Source: UBA8752 sp049610565 (lineage in GTDB: Bacteria > Bacteroidota > Bacteroidia > Flavobacteriales_D > Sanyastnellaceae). Taken from it: a stretch of 35,355 bases of DNA. The stretch spans positions 1 to 35,355 of the forward strand of contig JBMYZR010000023.1 in the NCBI GenBank assembly GCA_049610565.1. Reading direction: 5' to 3'. Shown in pieces: positions 1-8,727 of this stretch (within the stretch, counting starts at the first letter, position 1; each line of letters opens with the position of its first letter). The notes beneath the pieces were generated by a model, which ran no database searches, was not told the DNA's origin, and was given only the letters and a program-made list of their open reading frames with translations. The position numbers and the translations under genes are program-made.

Positions 1-1508
1 GAGGACAGCCGCTCATAGAGGATGCGGGTGTGCGCCCGGTGCTGGTCGACCAACACCAAGCCACTGCGGGTGGCCGTCACGATCCACCCCCCGAACAGTT
101 GAAACAAGGGACGCTGCTGGTCAAAGCCCAGCGAAGGCTCCTCGCCCGGGGTCGCTTTGGATTCCGAAAAGACCAACCGCGCGGGACCATCCGTTTCGGC
201 CCCGCCGGCCGACGGGGCGTCCTGTCCTGGGTCTCGCTGGTCCGCACCGGTGGATTCGAAGAACCGGCGGGTCGCCTCGATGCGCGCGGCGTTGAAAGCA
301 TCCCGGGGCATGCCGCCGCCGGAGGAGGACGAGGACCGGGCGGTACCGGATGTCCTCGCCCCACCCCCACTTCCGCTTCCGCTTCCGGTGTCGAAGGGAT
401 TGTAGTCTGGATTGAGCTGAATCTTGGGCTCCTCCACCTCCTGGCCGGGCTTCGGAGGCGCGATGTCAAAGGCGGTCTCCGCATCGAAGTCCAAGGACGG
501 AGCCACATGGAACCGCCCCAGGGCCCGCTTCACCGCCGCCTGGAGGATGGCCACGATGGGGCGTTCCTCCTGGAATTTGGCCTCCACCTTCGTGGGGTGG
601 ATGTTGACATCGACCCGCGCGGCATCCACTTCGAGGAACAGGACGTACAGCGGGAACTGGCCCGGCGTCAGCAATCCCTCCATGGCCCGCATGACGGCCC
701 CGTGAAAGGCGGGATGCTTGATGAAGCGCCCATTGACAAACAGGAACTGCTCACCGCGCGTGCGGCGGGCGAATTCCGGCTTGCCCACGAATCCGGCGAG
801 AGACACGACATCCGTCCGCTCCTCCACCGGGACCAGGCGCTCGTCGTATTTGGCGCCGAACACCCGGACCAGCCGCTGGCGAAGGCTGCCGGCGGGCAGA
901 TCGAAGAGCTCGCCATCGTTGTGGCTCAACCGGAACGCGCAATCGGGATGGGCCAGCGCAATCCGCTGGAACTCATCAATCGCGTGGCGCAACTCCACCT
1001 GGTCGCTCTTGAGGAAATTCCGGCGGGCCGGAACGTTGAAGAACAGGTGCTTGACCACCATCCGCGTGCCCACGTCACACGGTGTGGCCTCGGCCGGCTG
1101 GTGTTCGCCCCCTTCCACCACGAGCCGGACACCGAGTTCGTCCTCGGCGCGGCGGGTGCGGAGCTCGACCCGCGCAATGCTGGCAATGCTGGCCAGGGCC
1201 TCGCCCCGGAAGCCCATCGTTGCCAGCGCCAGCAGGTCATCGGCTGAGCGCAGTTTGGAGGTGGCGTGCCGCTCGAAACACAAGGCCGCATCCTCGGGCC
1301 CCATGCCCCCGCCATTGTCCTCGACCACAATCCGGTTCCGGCCGGCATCCTTGAGTTCAACGGCAATGCGGGTGGCCCCGGCATCGAGCGCATTTTCCAT
1401 CAATTCCTTGACCACGGACGCCGGACGCTGCACGACCTCACCGGCCGCAATCTGGTTGGCCACATGCTCGGGCAAGCGTTGGATCATCGTGTCGGTCACC
1501 GTCCCCAT
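1..1508 (-). CDS. mutL: DNA mismatch repair protein MutL, C-terminus cut by window edge
   Basis: GHKL-ATPase mismatch repair protein that links MutS recognition to strand removal. The first 502 codons lie in the window. The N-terminal ATPase motifs are clear: QIAAGEVVQRPASVVKEL near residue 20, ENALDAGA, the DNGGGM motif, and the ATSKL / GFRGEALASI motifs. Around residues 350-440 there is a Gly/Ser- and Pro-rich linker beginning near QLNPDYNPF, a feature I associate with Bacteroidota MutL. At residue 488 the C-terminal domain begins with DQHRAHTRILYE, aligning with the endonuclease motif DQHA(x)2E(x)4E but with Thr where the first Glu is expected. The start ATG (1508-1506) shares its A with the TGA of the upstream gene, so translation is probably coupled. 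An internal Met, giving a protein starting MIQRLPEH, is an alternative start. Identification is secure. Confidence 0.96.
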   Translation of the reverse strand, partial: MGTVTDTMIQRLPEHVANQIAAGEVVQRPASVVKELMENALDAGATRIAVELKDAGRNRIVVEDNGGGMGPEDAALCFERHATSKLRSADDLLALATMGFRGEALASIASIARVELRTRRAEDELGVRLVVEGGEHQPAEATPCDVGTRMVVKHLFFNVPARRNFLKSDQVELRHAIDEFQRIALAHPDCAFRLSHNDGELFDLPAGSLRQRLVRVFGAKYDERLVPVEERTDVVSLAGFVGKPEFARRTRGEQFLFVNGRFIKHPAFHGAVMRAMEGLLTPGQFPLYVLFLEVDAARVDVNIHPTKVEAKFQEERPIVAILQAAVKRALGRFHVAPSLDFDAETAFDIAPPKPGQEVEEPKIQLNPDYNPFDTGSGSGSGGGARTSGTARSSSSSGGGMPRDAFNAARIEATRRFFESTGADQRDPGQDAPSAGGAETDGPARLVFSESKATPGEEPSLGFDQQRPLFQLFGGWIVTATRSGLVLVDQHRAHTRILYERLS

Positions 1509-1864
1509 CACTGCGCAGGAATCAAGAATTCGCGGGCGAAATCGGTCGTCTCCACCCAAAGGAGCCCACGCCACGCGGCGTACAACAACACGAGCAGAAT
1601 GGCCCCGCTCCGCAGCATGGCGCGCTGTCGAGACCGGCGCAGGGAAGCGAGCCGCCCCTGCCGTTCGGTCCGGGTTCCTCCGTCCTGGCGGAACCGCAAT
1701 TTCTTGGGAGAGGCCGCGTCAAGGCCATGCACTTCGGCCTCGATGGCCGCTTTGCGCTCCTTCCACTTCAGGGCGCGCCCATCCACGTGCGACGAGCGGA
1801 ACGTGAAGTTCCTCGGCGCGGAACGGACGTTCCGAAAGGGACTGGGCAAACGCGGTGGTCTCAT
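1508..1864 (-). CDS. Small single-helix membrane protein, unknown function
   Basis: A 118-residue protein I do not recognise. It has a long basic N-terminal part (residues 1-82, many Arg and Lys) followed by one hydrophobic stretch at about 84-105 (MLRSGAILLVLLYAAWRGLL) and a short acidic/polar tail, so it may be anchored with the basic part in the cytoplasm. Its ATG overlaps the ispH stop as ATGA (1864-1861), and its TGA shares the A of the mutL ATG, so it sits in a tightly coupled ispH-orf-mutL string. That coupling is the best evidence it is translated. The basic N-terminal region is low in complexity and may be poorly conserved; an internal start at the Met before the helix would leave only about 36 residues. 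No function is claimed. Confidence 0.6.
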   Translation of the reverse strand: MRPPRLPSPFRNVRSAPRNFTFRSSHVDGRALKWKERKAAIEAEVHGLDAASPKKLRFRQDGGTRTERQGRLASLRRSRQRAMLRSGAILLVLLYAAWRGLLWVETTDFAREFLIPAQ

Positions 1865-3123
1865 GCGGACCCCAAATTTGCCTGCTCCTGCTCGAATTGC
1901 TGCAGAACATCATCCACAGCGCGTCCACCACCGGCCCGTTCAAGAATTTTCTGCAGCACCCGGTCCACCGCACTGTCCGGACAGGAGGCTCCGCTGGTCA
2001 ACAACACCGTCGTCACGCCCTCTTCCCGGGTCGATTCCGGCCACCAGTCGCCGCTCTCCTTCCTTTCGCCCGCATGCAGGTCAAAATGTCCGAGCTGTCC
2101 GCCTTCGGCAAACTCATCCGCCCCGCGCACAAACCAGGTGGGCATCACCTCCTCGCACAGCTCCACGAGGTGGCTCGTGTTGCTCGAATTGTACCCGCCG
2201 ACCACCACGGCCAAATCCGCCTTGCCGGCGAGGGCATCGAGCGCCCCGCTGGTGGCCGTCTGGTTGTCCAGTGTTGCGTAGCACAGCGTATCCCGGGTGT
2301 TGGCGAACCTGTCAGCCGATCCTCCGTCGCGGACTTCCAACGCCTGCTTCAAATGGTCGGCGATGGCCTGCGTGTCGCTGGCCAGCATGGTCGTCTGGTT
2401 GACCACGCCGAACCGCTCGAGGTCTTCCGGCACAGAGAATCCGGCGCTGGTCCGGTCGGCGAAATGCGCGTCGAATTCAGACCAATCGCGGTCCCCCCGG
2501 ATGAACCCGGCCAGCACCTCCGCCTCCTCCATGTTCTTCACCACCAACGACTTGGCGTGCGCGCTGCTGTGGCTGAACGTCGCTCGGGTCTCCTCGTGCT
2601 TGGGCTTGCCGTGGATGATGACCGTGTAGTCCTTGTCACCGAGCTGGGCCGCCCGCTTCCACACCTTCTCCACGAAGGGACACGTCGTGTTGTAGCGCTG
2701 GATGTCCACGCCGATGGCCTGGAGCCGCTCCTCCAGCTCGAGGGTCGTCCCGAAGGCCGGCACGATCACGACGTCGTCCGGAGACAGCGCCTCAAACGGG
2801 GTGATGATGCCGCCTTCGGTGTCCATCAGGAAGCCGATGCCCTGCGACTCGAGGTCCGCGTTGACTTCCGGATTGTGGATCATCTGGCTGAGCAGCCACA
2901 GGCGTTTCCCCGGGTTTTCGGCCACGGCCTTGTACGCGATCTCGATGGCGTTTTCCACCCCGAAGCAAAACCCGAAGTGCCGGGGAAGGACAAACCGGAC
3001 GGTTCCGAAATCCAGGACGGTGGGTGACAGATCCCGCTTCCTCGGGTCCGCCACCTTGCGCAGGGCCTTGACCTTGCCGATGACCGGCGAGCGATAGGAT
3101 TCGGGAATGTCGAATGTCCGCAT
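1861..3123 (-). CDS. ispH: 4-hydroxy-3-methylbut-2-enyl diphosphate reductase (IspH)
   Basis: Last enzyme of the MEP isoprenoid pathway: an iron-sulfur protein that reduces HMBPP to IPP and DMAPP in the cytoplasm. The three Cys ligands of the cluster are in their usual contexts: GFCFGVENAIE, TTCPFVEKVW and SGASCPDS. Other family motifs are IHGKPKHEET, the QTTMLASDT segment and GGYNSSNTSHL. The 420-residue product is longer than the roughly 310 residues of E. coli IspH; the extra N-terminal segment and central insertions are typical of the Bacteroidota form. I chose the ATG at 3123 (MRTFDIPESYRS) because this matches that form; the open frame extends 29 codons further upstream without family similarity. 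It is first of three coupled genes ending in mutL. Confidence 0.97.
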   Translation of the reverse strand: MRTFDIPESYRSPVIGKVKALRKVADPRKRDLSPTVLDFGTVRFVLPRHFGFCFGVENAIEIAYKAVAENPGKRLWLLSQMIHNPEVNADLESQGIGFLMDTEGGIITPFEALSPDDVVIVPAFGTTLELEERLQAIGVDIQRYNTTCPFVEKVWKRAAQLGDKDYTVIIHGKPKHEETRATFSHSSAHAKSLVVKNMEEAEVLAGFIRGDRDWSEFDAHFADRTSAGFSVPEDLERFGVVNQTTMLASDTQAIADHLKQALEVRDGGSADRFANTRDTLCYATLDNQTATSGALDALAGKADLAVVVGGYNSSNTSHLVELCEEVMPTWFVRGADEFAEGGQLGHFDLHAGERKESGDWWPESTREEGVTTVLLTSGASCPDSAVDRVLQKILERAGGGRAVDDVLQQFEQEQANLGSA

Positions 3124-3370
3124 GAAGCGAAGGTAAAAGCCACCTCGGGGCGCGGGCAGCAGAATTCCTGTGAAAATCCATCCGGCAAACGCAACCCCGC
3201 GCGAATTCATCCGTATCCGCAGACATCACCACGAATGAGGCCGATCAAGCAGGCCGAACGTGAACGAATTCCGCTCCCGCGAGACGGGGGCAATCCCACC
3301 TGAAGGCGGTGCCGCGTGCGGCACCCGTGAGGTAGATGTGGTGAGAAGGGGCTGCCGAAAGGTGGCCCCT
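3124..3370. other. Intergenic region with hairpins, possible structured RNA or leader
   Basis: This 247-base interval upstream of ispH has no convincing gene. It holds two inverted repeats. One at 3308-3325 is a perfect 7-bp stem (GGTGCCG/CGGCACC) with a 4-base loop. The other spans about 3342-3373 (GAAGGGGC ... GCCCCTTC) and on the plus strand is followed by CACTTTTTG, so it looks like a plus-strand terminator although no plus-strand gene precedes it; on the minus strand it lies directly at the stop codon of the upstream gene at 3371. Possibilities are a minus-strand leader for ispH with its promoter, or a plus-strand small RNA. I found no match to riboswitch or SRP/6S/RNase P consensus motifs that I know. 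Confidence 0.3.
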
Positions 3371-3844
3371 TCACTTTTTGCCCCCCCACCGTTCGCCGGC
3401 GCGCTGGACGAAGGCCTTGCGCCGCGCTTGCGCCGCCCGGTCGTCCGGCTGGCGCCCCCAGGACCGGGGGAACCAGCTCCGGCGCCCCTTGATTTCGGCC
3501 CAGGCCTCAGCCTTGACCCGAAGCAGAAAGGCCCCTTCGGTCCGCATCAGCCACTCCGTCTCCGTGCCATTGAGTTCAATGTGAATGTCCGGATGGGCCT
3601 GGAGCCAACGGACGATCAGGATGTCCACGACCTCCTGCACGTCCTCGCAAGTCCGGCCGCGAAAATCGCGGCGGAGGGCCCTGAGGGCCCAACGGTCCAT
3701 GCTCAACGCCATGTCGGGCGAGGCCACCTCCACGAGGGGATCGTAGGGAGGCGCATCGCACGGGCCCGTCCCCTGCGGCAGGATGGCCCCCGCCTCACAG
3801 GCGAGACCCAATGCCAACAGAACCGACAGGCACGCCCTGCGCAT
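3371..3844 (-). CDS. Hypothetical secreted protein
   Basis: A 158-residue protein I do not recognise. The start at 3844 (MRRACLSVLLALGLACEAGA) gives a clear N-terminal signal peptide: two Arg followed by a hydrophobic core. A Cys at residue 15 could suggest a lipoprotein but the preceding residues (LGLA) are a poor lipobox, so cleavage by signal peptidase I after AGA is equally possible. The mature part has two further Cys, a Trp- and Arg-rich helical character, and a basic tail ending GERWGGKK. Its ATG lies one base after the stop of the upstream saccharopine dehydrogenase-like gene, so the two are probably co-transcribed. The open frame extends 23 codons upstream into that gene, but the signal peptide argues for the internal start. 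Confidence 0.65.
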   Translation of the reverse strand: MRRACLSVLLALGLACEAGAILPQGTGPCDAPPYDPLVEVASPDMALSMDRWALRALRRDFRGRTCEDVQEVVDILIVRWLQAHPDIHIELNGTETEWLMRTEGAFLLRVKAEAWAEIKGRRSWFPRSWGRQPDDRAAQARRKAFVQRAGERWGGKK

Positions 3845-3845
3845 G

Positions 3846-5195
3846 TCAGAGGGGCAATTCGGTTTCCGTGAAGGCAATGCCCTCCTCAGCCAACCCTTTG
3901 AGCAGGGGCGCATACAGGTCCGGCGTGGTGGGCAGCAGAACGCCCGTTCCGCTCCACTCGCCCCGGACCCACATGCGGGCCGCGAGCGCCAACGGAAGCC
4001 CCACCGTCAGGGACATTGCCGTGTGGGTTTCGTCCTCTCCGATGTGCACCAGATGGGACGTTCGGACCCGGTCACGGCCCTCCGCGTCGCGGTAATGGAA
4101 ACGGTGCCACATCACAATCATGTCGAGGTCACCGGGCTGGAGTGCCCAACGCTCCTCCAGGAGGGCTTGCAGGATGTCCGCCGGACTTCCCAAGGCCTCC
4201 GGCAACGGGGCATCTCCGAACAGCCCGAGGTTGTCCAACAGGTTCAGGGCCCGGTCGTCGGCTCCAGTCGCCTTGGCCACCGCATCGCGGACCGTCGCGG
4301 CATCAGCCCCTTGCGGCACGCCGCCGGAGAACCCTGCTGTAAACTCCCGCCACGTCGTTCCTTCCGGATAGGCGACCTGCGCATCGTCCCGGTTCATGCC
4401 CAACTGGAACACCGCGTCCCAACCGCCGCAAAAGCCATCTCCACGAAGGGTTCCCCGCACGAGGGTGTCGATGCCCTGAATGCCGTAGATCTCCTCGTAG
4501 GCGAGGGAGTCCCGGTTGGCGTAGCCCTCAAACCGGCCGGCGCCGGGCACATCCACCGCCGTGATCTCCTGGAACAACCGGTGGGGCGGCAGGACCCGGA
4601 TGCGGCCATTCTCCTTGAACGTGGCCGAACCGCCCTGGCCTGCCAAGACGACGTTGCGCGGGTTCCACGTGAACTTGTAATGCCAGGGGTTGTCGTCGCT
4701 CTCCGGGGCGACAAGGCCGCCCGTGTAGCTCTCGAAGCCCGTGAGGGTGCAGCCTTCCGCACGCAGCCCATCGATGACCTCCATCGCGCTGAGGTGATCG
4801 ATGCCCGGGTCGAGCCCGAGTTCGTTGAGGATGGGGATGCCCGCCGCCTTGGCCTCGGCATCCATGGCCGCGATCTCCGGGGACAGGTAACTCGGGGTGA
4901 TCAGCGGTGTCCGGGTGGCGATGGCATCGCGGGCGACCTCGGGATGGAGGAAGGCCGGCAACATGCTGATGACGAGGTCGGCCTGGTCGATTTCGTGTCT
5001 CCGCGCCTCGGGATTGTTGGCGTCCAGCGCAAACGTCGAGGCGGCCGGATGGCCCTCCGCCTTCCTTGCCGCGAGGTCGGGATCCAGGTCACCGATGCGC
5101 ACGGTGAAGCCCTCTGATTCCGCGTTCTGCAGCAGATGCCGAATGAGGGACGAGCTCGAACGGCCTGCGCCCAGGATGACAATTCGCTTGGTCAT
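3846..5195 (-). CDS. Saccharopine dehydrogenase-like NAD(P)-dependent oxidoreductase
   Basis: 449-residue enzyme of the saccharopine dehydrogenase (L-glutamate-forming, LYS9-like) family, which in lysine degradation by way of saccharopine releases glutamate and aminoadipate semialdehyde. The start at 5195 (MTKRIVILGAGRSSSSLI) places the Rossmann nucleotide motif GAGRSS at the N-terminus as usual; the upstream extension of the open frame lacks similarity. NELGLDPGIDHLSAMEVID, near residue 140, is the family signature, and ESYTGGL and NPWHYKFTWNPRNVV are also characteristic. No lysine-ketoglutarate reductase gene is visible nearby, so the enzyme could act on another substrate. It is divergent from the lipoprotein cluster at 5318 and followed after one base by a secreted hypothetical protein. 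Confidence 0.85.
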   Translation of the reverse strand: MTKRIVILGAGRSSSSLIRHLLQNAESEGFTVRIGDLDPDLAARKAEGHPAASTFALDANNPEARRHEIDQADLVISMLPAFLHPEVARDAIATRTPLITPSYLSPEIAAMDAEAKAAGIPILNELGLDPGIDHLSAMEVIDGLRAEGCTLTGFESYTGGLVAPESDDNPWHYKFTWNPRNVVLAGQGGSATFKENGRIRVLPPHRLFQEITAVDVPGAGRFEGYANRDSLAYEEIYGIQGIDTLVRGTLRGDGFCGGWDAVFQLGMNRDDAQVAYPEGTTWREFTAGFSGGVPQGADAATVRDAVAKATGADDRALNLLDNLGLFGDAPLPEALGSPADILQALLEERWALQPGDLDMIVMWHRFHYRDAEGRDRVRTSHLVHIGEDETHTAMSLTVGLPLALAARMWVRGEWSGTGVLLPTTPDLYAPLLKGLAEEGIAFTETELPL

Positions 5196-5317
5196 GCCAC
5201 GAATTTCGTCGGCTCCGGACGGGATACAAGGGAAGAGTCTGAAATACTTGGCACGGGACTTGTCCACACGAGATGGCCACTGGCCTAATTTCAACGCTCA
5301 CTCCCAATCACCTGCCC

Positions 5318-6682
5318 ATGATCCGCACCCACTCCCTCCTGCCCCTGTTTGGATTGGCCCTGATCCTGACCGCCTGCAATGGCCCCAAGTCCATCAGCAA
5401 GCGCGCAGGCGAACTCTATGCGGCCGGATTCAACGAACAAGCGGCCAACCTCTACACGATGGCGCTGCGCAAGAAACCGGGGTATGTGGACGCGATGGTG
5501 GGGTTGAAAATGACGGGGCAGGGCGTGATGGACGTCCACATCGGCGAATTCCAGCGTGCTGCCCTCGCCGGCCGACGCGCCGACGCGATTGCCGAGTACG
5601 ACAAAATGATGGCCTTCAAGACCAAGGTCGCCGCCGTGGGGGTGGTCCTGCTCATCCCGGCCACGGTCGAAGCGGACCATGCGGACCTCGTCGACGAGCA
5701 CCTCATCGAGCTGGATGAGGCTGGACATGCGCAACTCGAAGAAGAGGACTTCGAAGCGGCCGAAGCCACGTTCAAGGAGATCCTCCGACTCGACCCGGCC
5801 TACGGGGATGCGGCCGATCTGCTGATCGTCGCGCGCGCCGAACCCAAGTACCGGTTGGGCCAGACGGCCCTCGAAGACGGACGATTCCGGGAAGCCCACA
5901 GCAATCTGGGACTCGTCCTCGCCCTCGACAAGGACTACAAGGACGCCAGCGCCCTCCACCAAGAAGCGCTGGAGACCGGCCGGTTCAACGTGGCCATCTC
6001 CGACTTCGACTCGCGCAACCGCGACCGCGACGTCGCCTTGGAGCTGCGCAGCGGCGTCCAGCGGGGCCTTCTCGATTCCTCCGACCCCTTCGTCGGCGTC
6101 GTGGACCGCACCCTGCGCGAGGACATCCTCGCCGAACAGGAGCTGTCCCTATCCGGTATGTCCGACGAGACCGTGGCCGTTGGCGAAATCGCCGGCGCAC
6201 GGGCCATCCTCACCGGCGCGGTGCTGACCTACTCTTCGGAGACCGGATCGCCGCTGAGCACGAGCCGCAACGGATACCGCAAGTACTTCCGCGAGGTCAA
6301 GGACGACGAAGGCAACATCAAAAAGGTGGCCGCATTCTCGCCGGCCCGCTACAACCTGCACACGCAGCGCCGCAGCGTGTTCCTCAAGTTCGAGATCAAG
6401 CTCATCAGCACCGAAACCGGCGAGGTGTTGCTCTCCGAAGTGGAGCAGGTCCACGCCCAGGATGCGGTGGAATACGCCGTGAGCCAGGTGCCCGCAGGCA
6501 GCCTCTATCCGGCCCGCGCCAATGGTGAAGTCGACCGCAGCGGCAAGTCCCGCATGAACGCCCTCCTCGGCGCACGGCGCCAACTCGCCACGGAGTCTGC
6601 CCTCCGGGCCCAGGTGATCCAGGAGGCCACCGCACGCGGAAAGCGGGACATTGAGCAGTTTCTTGCACGTCACATCGAATGA
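5318..6682 (+). CDS. TPR-containing CsgG-like lipoprotein
   Basis: A 454-residue predicted lipoprotein. The start at 5318 gives MIRTHSLLPLFGLALILTAC, a typical lipoprotein signal with LTAC as lipobox (Cys20); an ATG 15 codons upstream would bury it. Residues 25-65 and 130-215 look like tetratricopeptide helices (AGFNEQAANLYTMAL, EEDFEAAEATFKEILRLDP). From about residue 220 the protein resembles CsgG/LpoB-type domains: FNVAISDFDSRNRD, then DPFVGVVDRTLREDILAEQEL, and GARAILTGAVLTYSSE. CsgG is the curli secretion channel, but related domains occur in many envelope proteins, so a channel role is not implied. Its TGA overlaps the next ATG (ATGA at 6679), and the next two genes are LPP20-like, so these proteins probably work together at the outer membrane. 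Confidence 0.75.
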   Translation: MIRTHSLLPLFGLALILTACNGPKSISKRAGELYAAGFNEQAANLYTMALRKKPGYVDAMVGLKMTGQGVMDVHIGEFQRAALAGRRADAIAEYDKMMAFKTKVAAVGVVLLIPATVEADHADLVDEHLIELDEAGHAQLEEEDFEAAEATFKEILRLDPAYGDAADLLIVARAEPKYRLGQTALEDGRFREAHSNLGLVLALDKDYKDASALHQEALETGRFNVAISDFDSRNRDRDVALELRSGVQRGLLDSSDPFVGVVDRTLREDILAEQELSLSGMSDETVAVGEIAGARAILTGAVLTYSSETGSPLSTSRNGYRKYFREVKDDEGNIKKVAAFSPARYNLHTQRRSVFLKFEIKLISTETGEVLLSEVEQVHAQDAVEYAVSQVPAGSLYPARANGEVDRSGKSRMNALLGARRQLATESALRAQVIQEATARGKRDIEQFLARHIE

Positions 6683-8052
6683 GGATTCCGGTCGCCATAT
6701 CGATCCTGGTCGTTGCCATCCTGACCTCCGGTTGCTCCGGGCGCAGGGGCATCGAACAGACCCCGCCCCCAGGCTGGGTCAACGAACGCCCCGTGTCCAG
6801 TCTTTACTACATCGGCATCGGCAGTGCGGTCCCGAATCCGATTCCCGGGGAGGCCCTGCGGACGGCCAAGGAGCGCGCCGCTGCTGACCTCGCCGGGGAA
6901 ATCGCCCTCCGCGTGGAAAGCACCTCGCTGCTCGAAAGCGAAGAGCGCAATGGAGAGGTCCAGCAGGATTACTCCAACACCATCACGAGCCGGGCCGAGG
7001 AGCGCATTGCCGGGTTCCAGGTCGTCGACGTCTGGCAAGGGACAGAAGGCTGCTTCGTCTACTACCGGTTGGAGAAAGCCCGCTATCAGGCAGAGCGCAA
7101 TGCCCGGCGTCAGGACGCCATCGACATGGCCCTGCTCGAGCACGAGGCGGGCAAGTCCGACCTCGCTGCCGGCAACCTGCAGGGCGCACTGAACCATTGG
7201 GGCGCAGGCGTTCTCGGACTGGAAGAGTTCTGGAATGAGGTCAACCGGGCGACCCTCGACGGCGAGCAGGTCAGCATCGAGCCCCACCTCCTGCGCGCCA
7301 TGCGGGAGGCCATCAGCAACATCGATCTGAGGGCCGCCGTGGAGAGCGTGACCCTCAGCGCCCAAGGCAATTTCAAGTTCCCCCTCGGCCTGCACACGAC
7401 GCTCCAGGGAAGCAATGTGCGAGGCGTACCGCTCCGGTACCACTACCACAACGGCACCTACATGAAGAAAGCCACGGAGTTCACCGATGAGGAAGGAACC
7501 GTGGTCGCCATCGTGCAAGGCGTGGACCCAGAGCGGCCCGACCCGAACTTCTCCTGCACCCTTGACGTGCCGCGTCTCCTCAAGGCAGCTGGACTGAAGT
7601 CGGTGCTGATCGAATTGCTCGGCGACATCCACGTGGACAGCGTCACCCTTCCGGTCAACGTGGACATGCCGTCGGTCCGCATCGTGCCCTCCTCGGATTC
7701 CCAACTGGAACCGGCCCAGCACGCCGGCCCCATCACGGCCATCCGCTCTCTCCTGCTCCAAGCGGGGTATGCCGTGGTGGATGCGAACGAGGCCGGGGAT
7801 TTCACCGTGATCCTCGAGCTTCGATCCGAGCGCCGGGTACCCCAGGGCAACCTCGGGAACTTCCACACCGCCTACGTCGAAGGCGGGCTGACCCTGCGCA
7901 ATGCGGGGGGCAAGCTGGTGGACCAGATCGTCCTCGACCGGGTGAAGGGCGTCCAGCTCGACCCGGCCGCAGCCTTGAACCTCGCCCTGTCGAACGCCGC
8001 CGAGGCCCTGAAGGAAAAACACGGAAACACCCTCATCCGGGCCCTGCGCTGA
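6679..8052 (+). CDS. LPP20-like lipoprotein, long form
   Basis: 457-residue lipoprotein with signal peptide MRIPVAISILVVAILTSGC (Cys19). Residues about 30-150 show the LPP20 pattern: PPPGWVNERP, a YYIGIGSA strand, then an Ala-rich helix AKERAAADLAGEIALRVES, and a second strand pair with CFVYYRLEKARY. LPP20-family proteins include Helicobacter Lpp20 and Vibrio FlgP. After a helical segment (about 145-215) there are Ig-like beta-rich stretches and a C-terminal region (residues 350-457) with ILLELRSER-like strands that may be another repeat of the same fold. The gene starts inside the stop codon of the upstream CsgG-like gene, so the two are translationally coupled. Exact function is unknown. 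Confidence 0.75.
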   Translation: MRIPVAISILVVAILTSGCSGRRGIEQTPPPGWVNERPVSSLYYIGIGSAVPNPIPGEALRTAKERAAADLAGEIALRVESTSLLESEERNGEVQQDYSNTITSRAEERIAGFQVVDVWQGTEGCFVYYRLEKARYQAERNARRQDAIDMALLEHEAGKSDLAAGNLQGALNHWGAGVLGLEEFWNEVNRATLDGEQVSIEPHLLRAMREAISNIDLRAAVESVTLSAQGNFKFPLGLHTTLQGSNVRGVPLRYHYHNGTYMKKATEFTDEEGTVVAIVQGVDPERPDPNFSCTLDVPRLLKAAGLKSVLIELLGDIHVDSVTLPVNVDMPSVRIVPSSDSQLEPAQHAGPITAIRSLLLQAGYAVVDANEAGDFTVILELRSERRVPQGNLGNFHTAYVEGGLTLRNAGGKLVDQIVLDRVKGVQLDPAAALNLALSNAAEALKEKHGNTLIRALR

Positions 8053-8106
8053 ACACTTTGGCACGATATTGGAAACCCCCACAACACACCCACTAATACA
8101 AACGCT

Positions 8107-8679
8107 ATGACCCGTACTGCATTCCTGACCACGACGGGCCTGGTCCTCGGCCTGGCCGTCTTCACGACCGGCTGCAAGAAGAACAAGGACGTCGCCAAGC
8201 CGAAAGGCGAAGTCGAAATCGTCGAATTCTGCACCGGCTCCGAATACAACAGCGACAGCAAGCACTTCCGCTCCACCGCCACCGGTGAAAGCCAAGACCG
8301 CGAGATCGCCAAGAAGAAGGCCCGCTCCACGGCCGAAAGCCGCATTGCCCGGACCGTGAGCGCCACCATTCAGGCCGTCACCGACAACTACGTCTCGAGC
8401 ACGGAATTCAACAACCGCGAAGAGGCCACGGAGACCTTCAACGAGCTGGCCCGCACGGTCGTCGACCAGGAGCTTCGCGGCGCCATCGTCATCTGCGAAA
8501 AGCTCACCCAGCGCGAGAACGGCATCTACGTCAGCTACGTCGCCCTCGAGCTGAGCGGCGAGAAGTTCGCCTCGAAGTACAACGAGAAGATCTCCGAGGA
8601 CGAGCGCATCATGGCCGAGTACAACTACGAGCGTTTCAAGGAGACGTTCAAGGAGGAGATGGAAAAGCTCGGCAACTGA
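8107..8679 (+). CDS. LPP20-like lipoprotein, short form
   Basis: 190-residue lipoprotein, signal MTRTAFLTTTGLVLGLAVFTTGC with Cys23 as lipid anchor, followed by a Lys-rich stretch. The body fits the LPP20 family: an N-terminal strand (VEIVEFCTGSEY), a DREIAKKKARSTAESRIARTV helix-type segment, then ENGIYVSYVALELS. The tail is a long charged helix (ERIMAEYNYERFKETFKEEMEKL). It is the third gene of the lipoprotein string and lies 54 bases after the previous stop, so it may have its own promoter; a rho-independent terminator follows at 8702-8727. In function it may be paired with the longer LPP20-like protein and the CsgG-like protein; this is inferred from gene order only. Confidence 0.75.
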   Translation: MTRTAFLTTTGLVLGLAVFTTGCKKNKDVAKPKGEVEIVEFCTGSEYNSDSKHFRSTATGESQDREIAKKKARSTAESRIARTVSATIQAVTDNYVSSTEFNNREEATETFNELARTVVDQELRGAIVICEKLTQRENGIYVSYVALELSGEKFASKYNEKISEDERIMAEYNYERFKETFKEEMEKLGN

Positions 8680-8701
8680 GCCTCCCCCCACCCCCATTTG
8701 G

Positions 8702-8727
8702 AAAAGGCGCCTTCGGGCGCCTTTTTT
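8702..8727 (+). terminator. Rho-independent terminator with UUCG loop
   Basis: AAAAGGCGCC-TTCG-GGCGCCTTTTTT: ten-base-pair stem counting the A/T pairs, UUCG tetraloop and T-run. It lies 22 bases after the stop of the short LPP20-like gene. It is almost identical to the terminator at 9207-9232. Confidence 0.9.
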
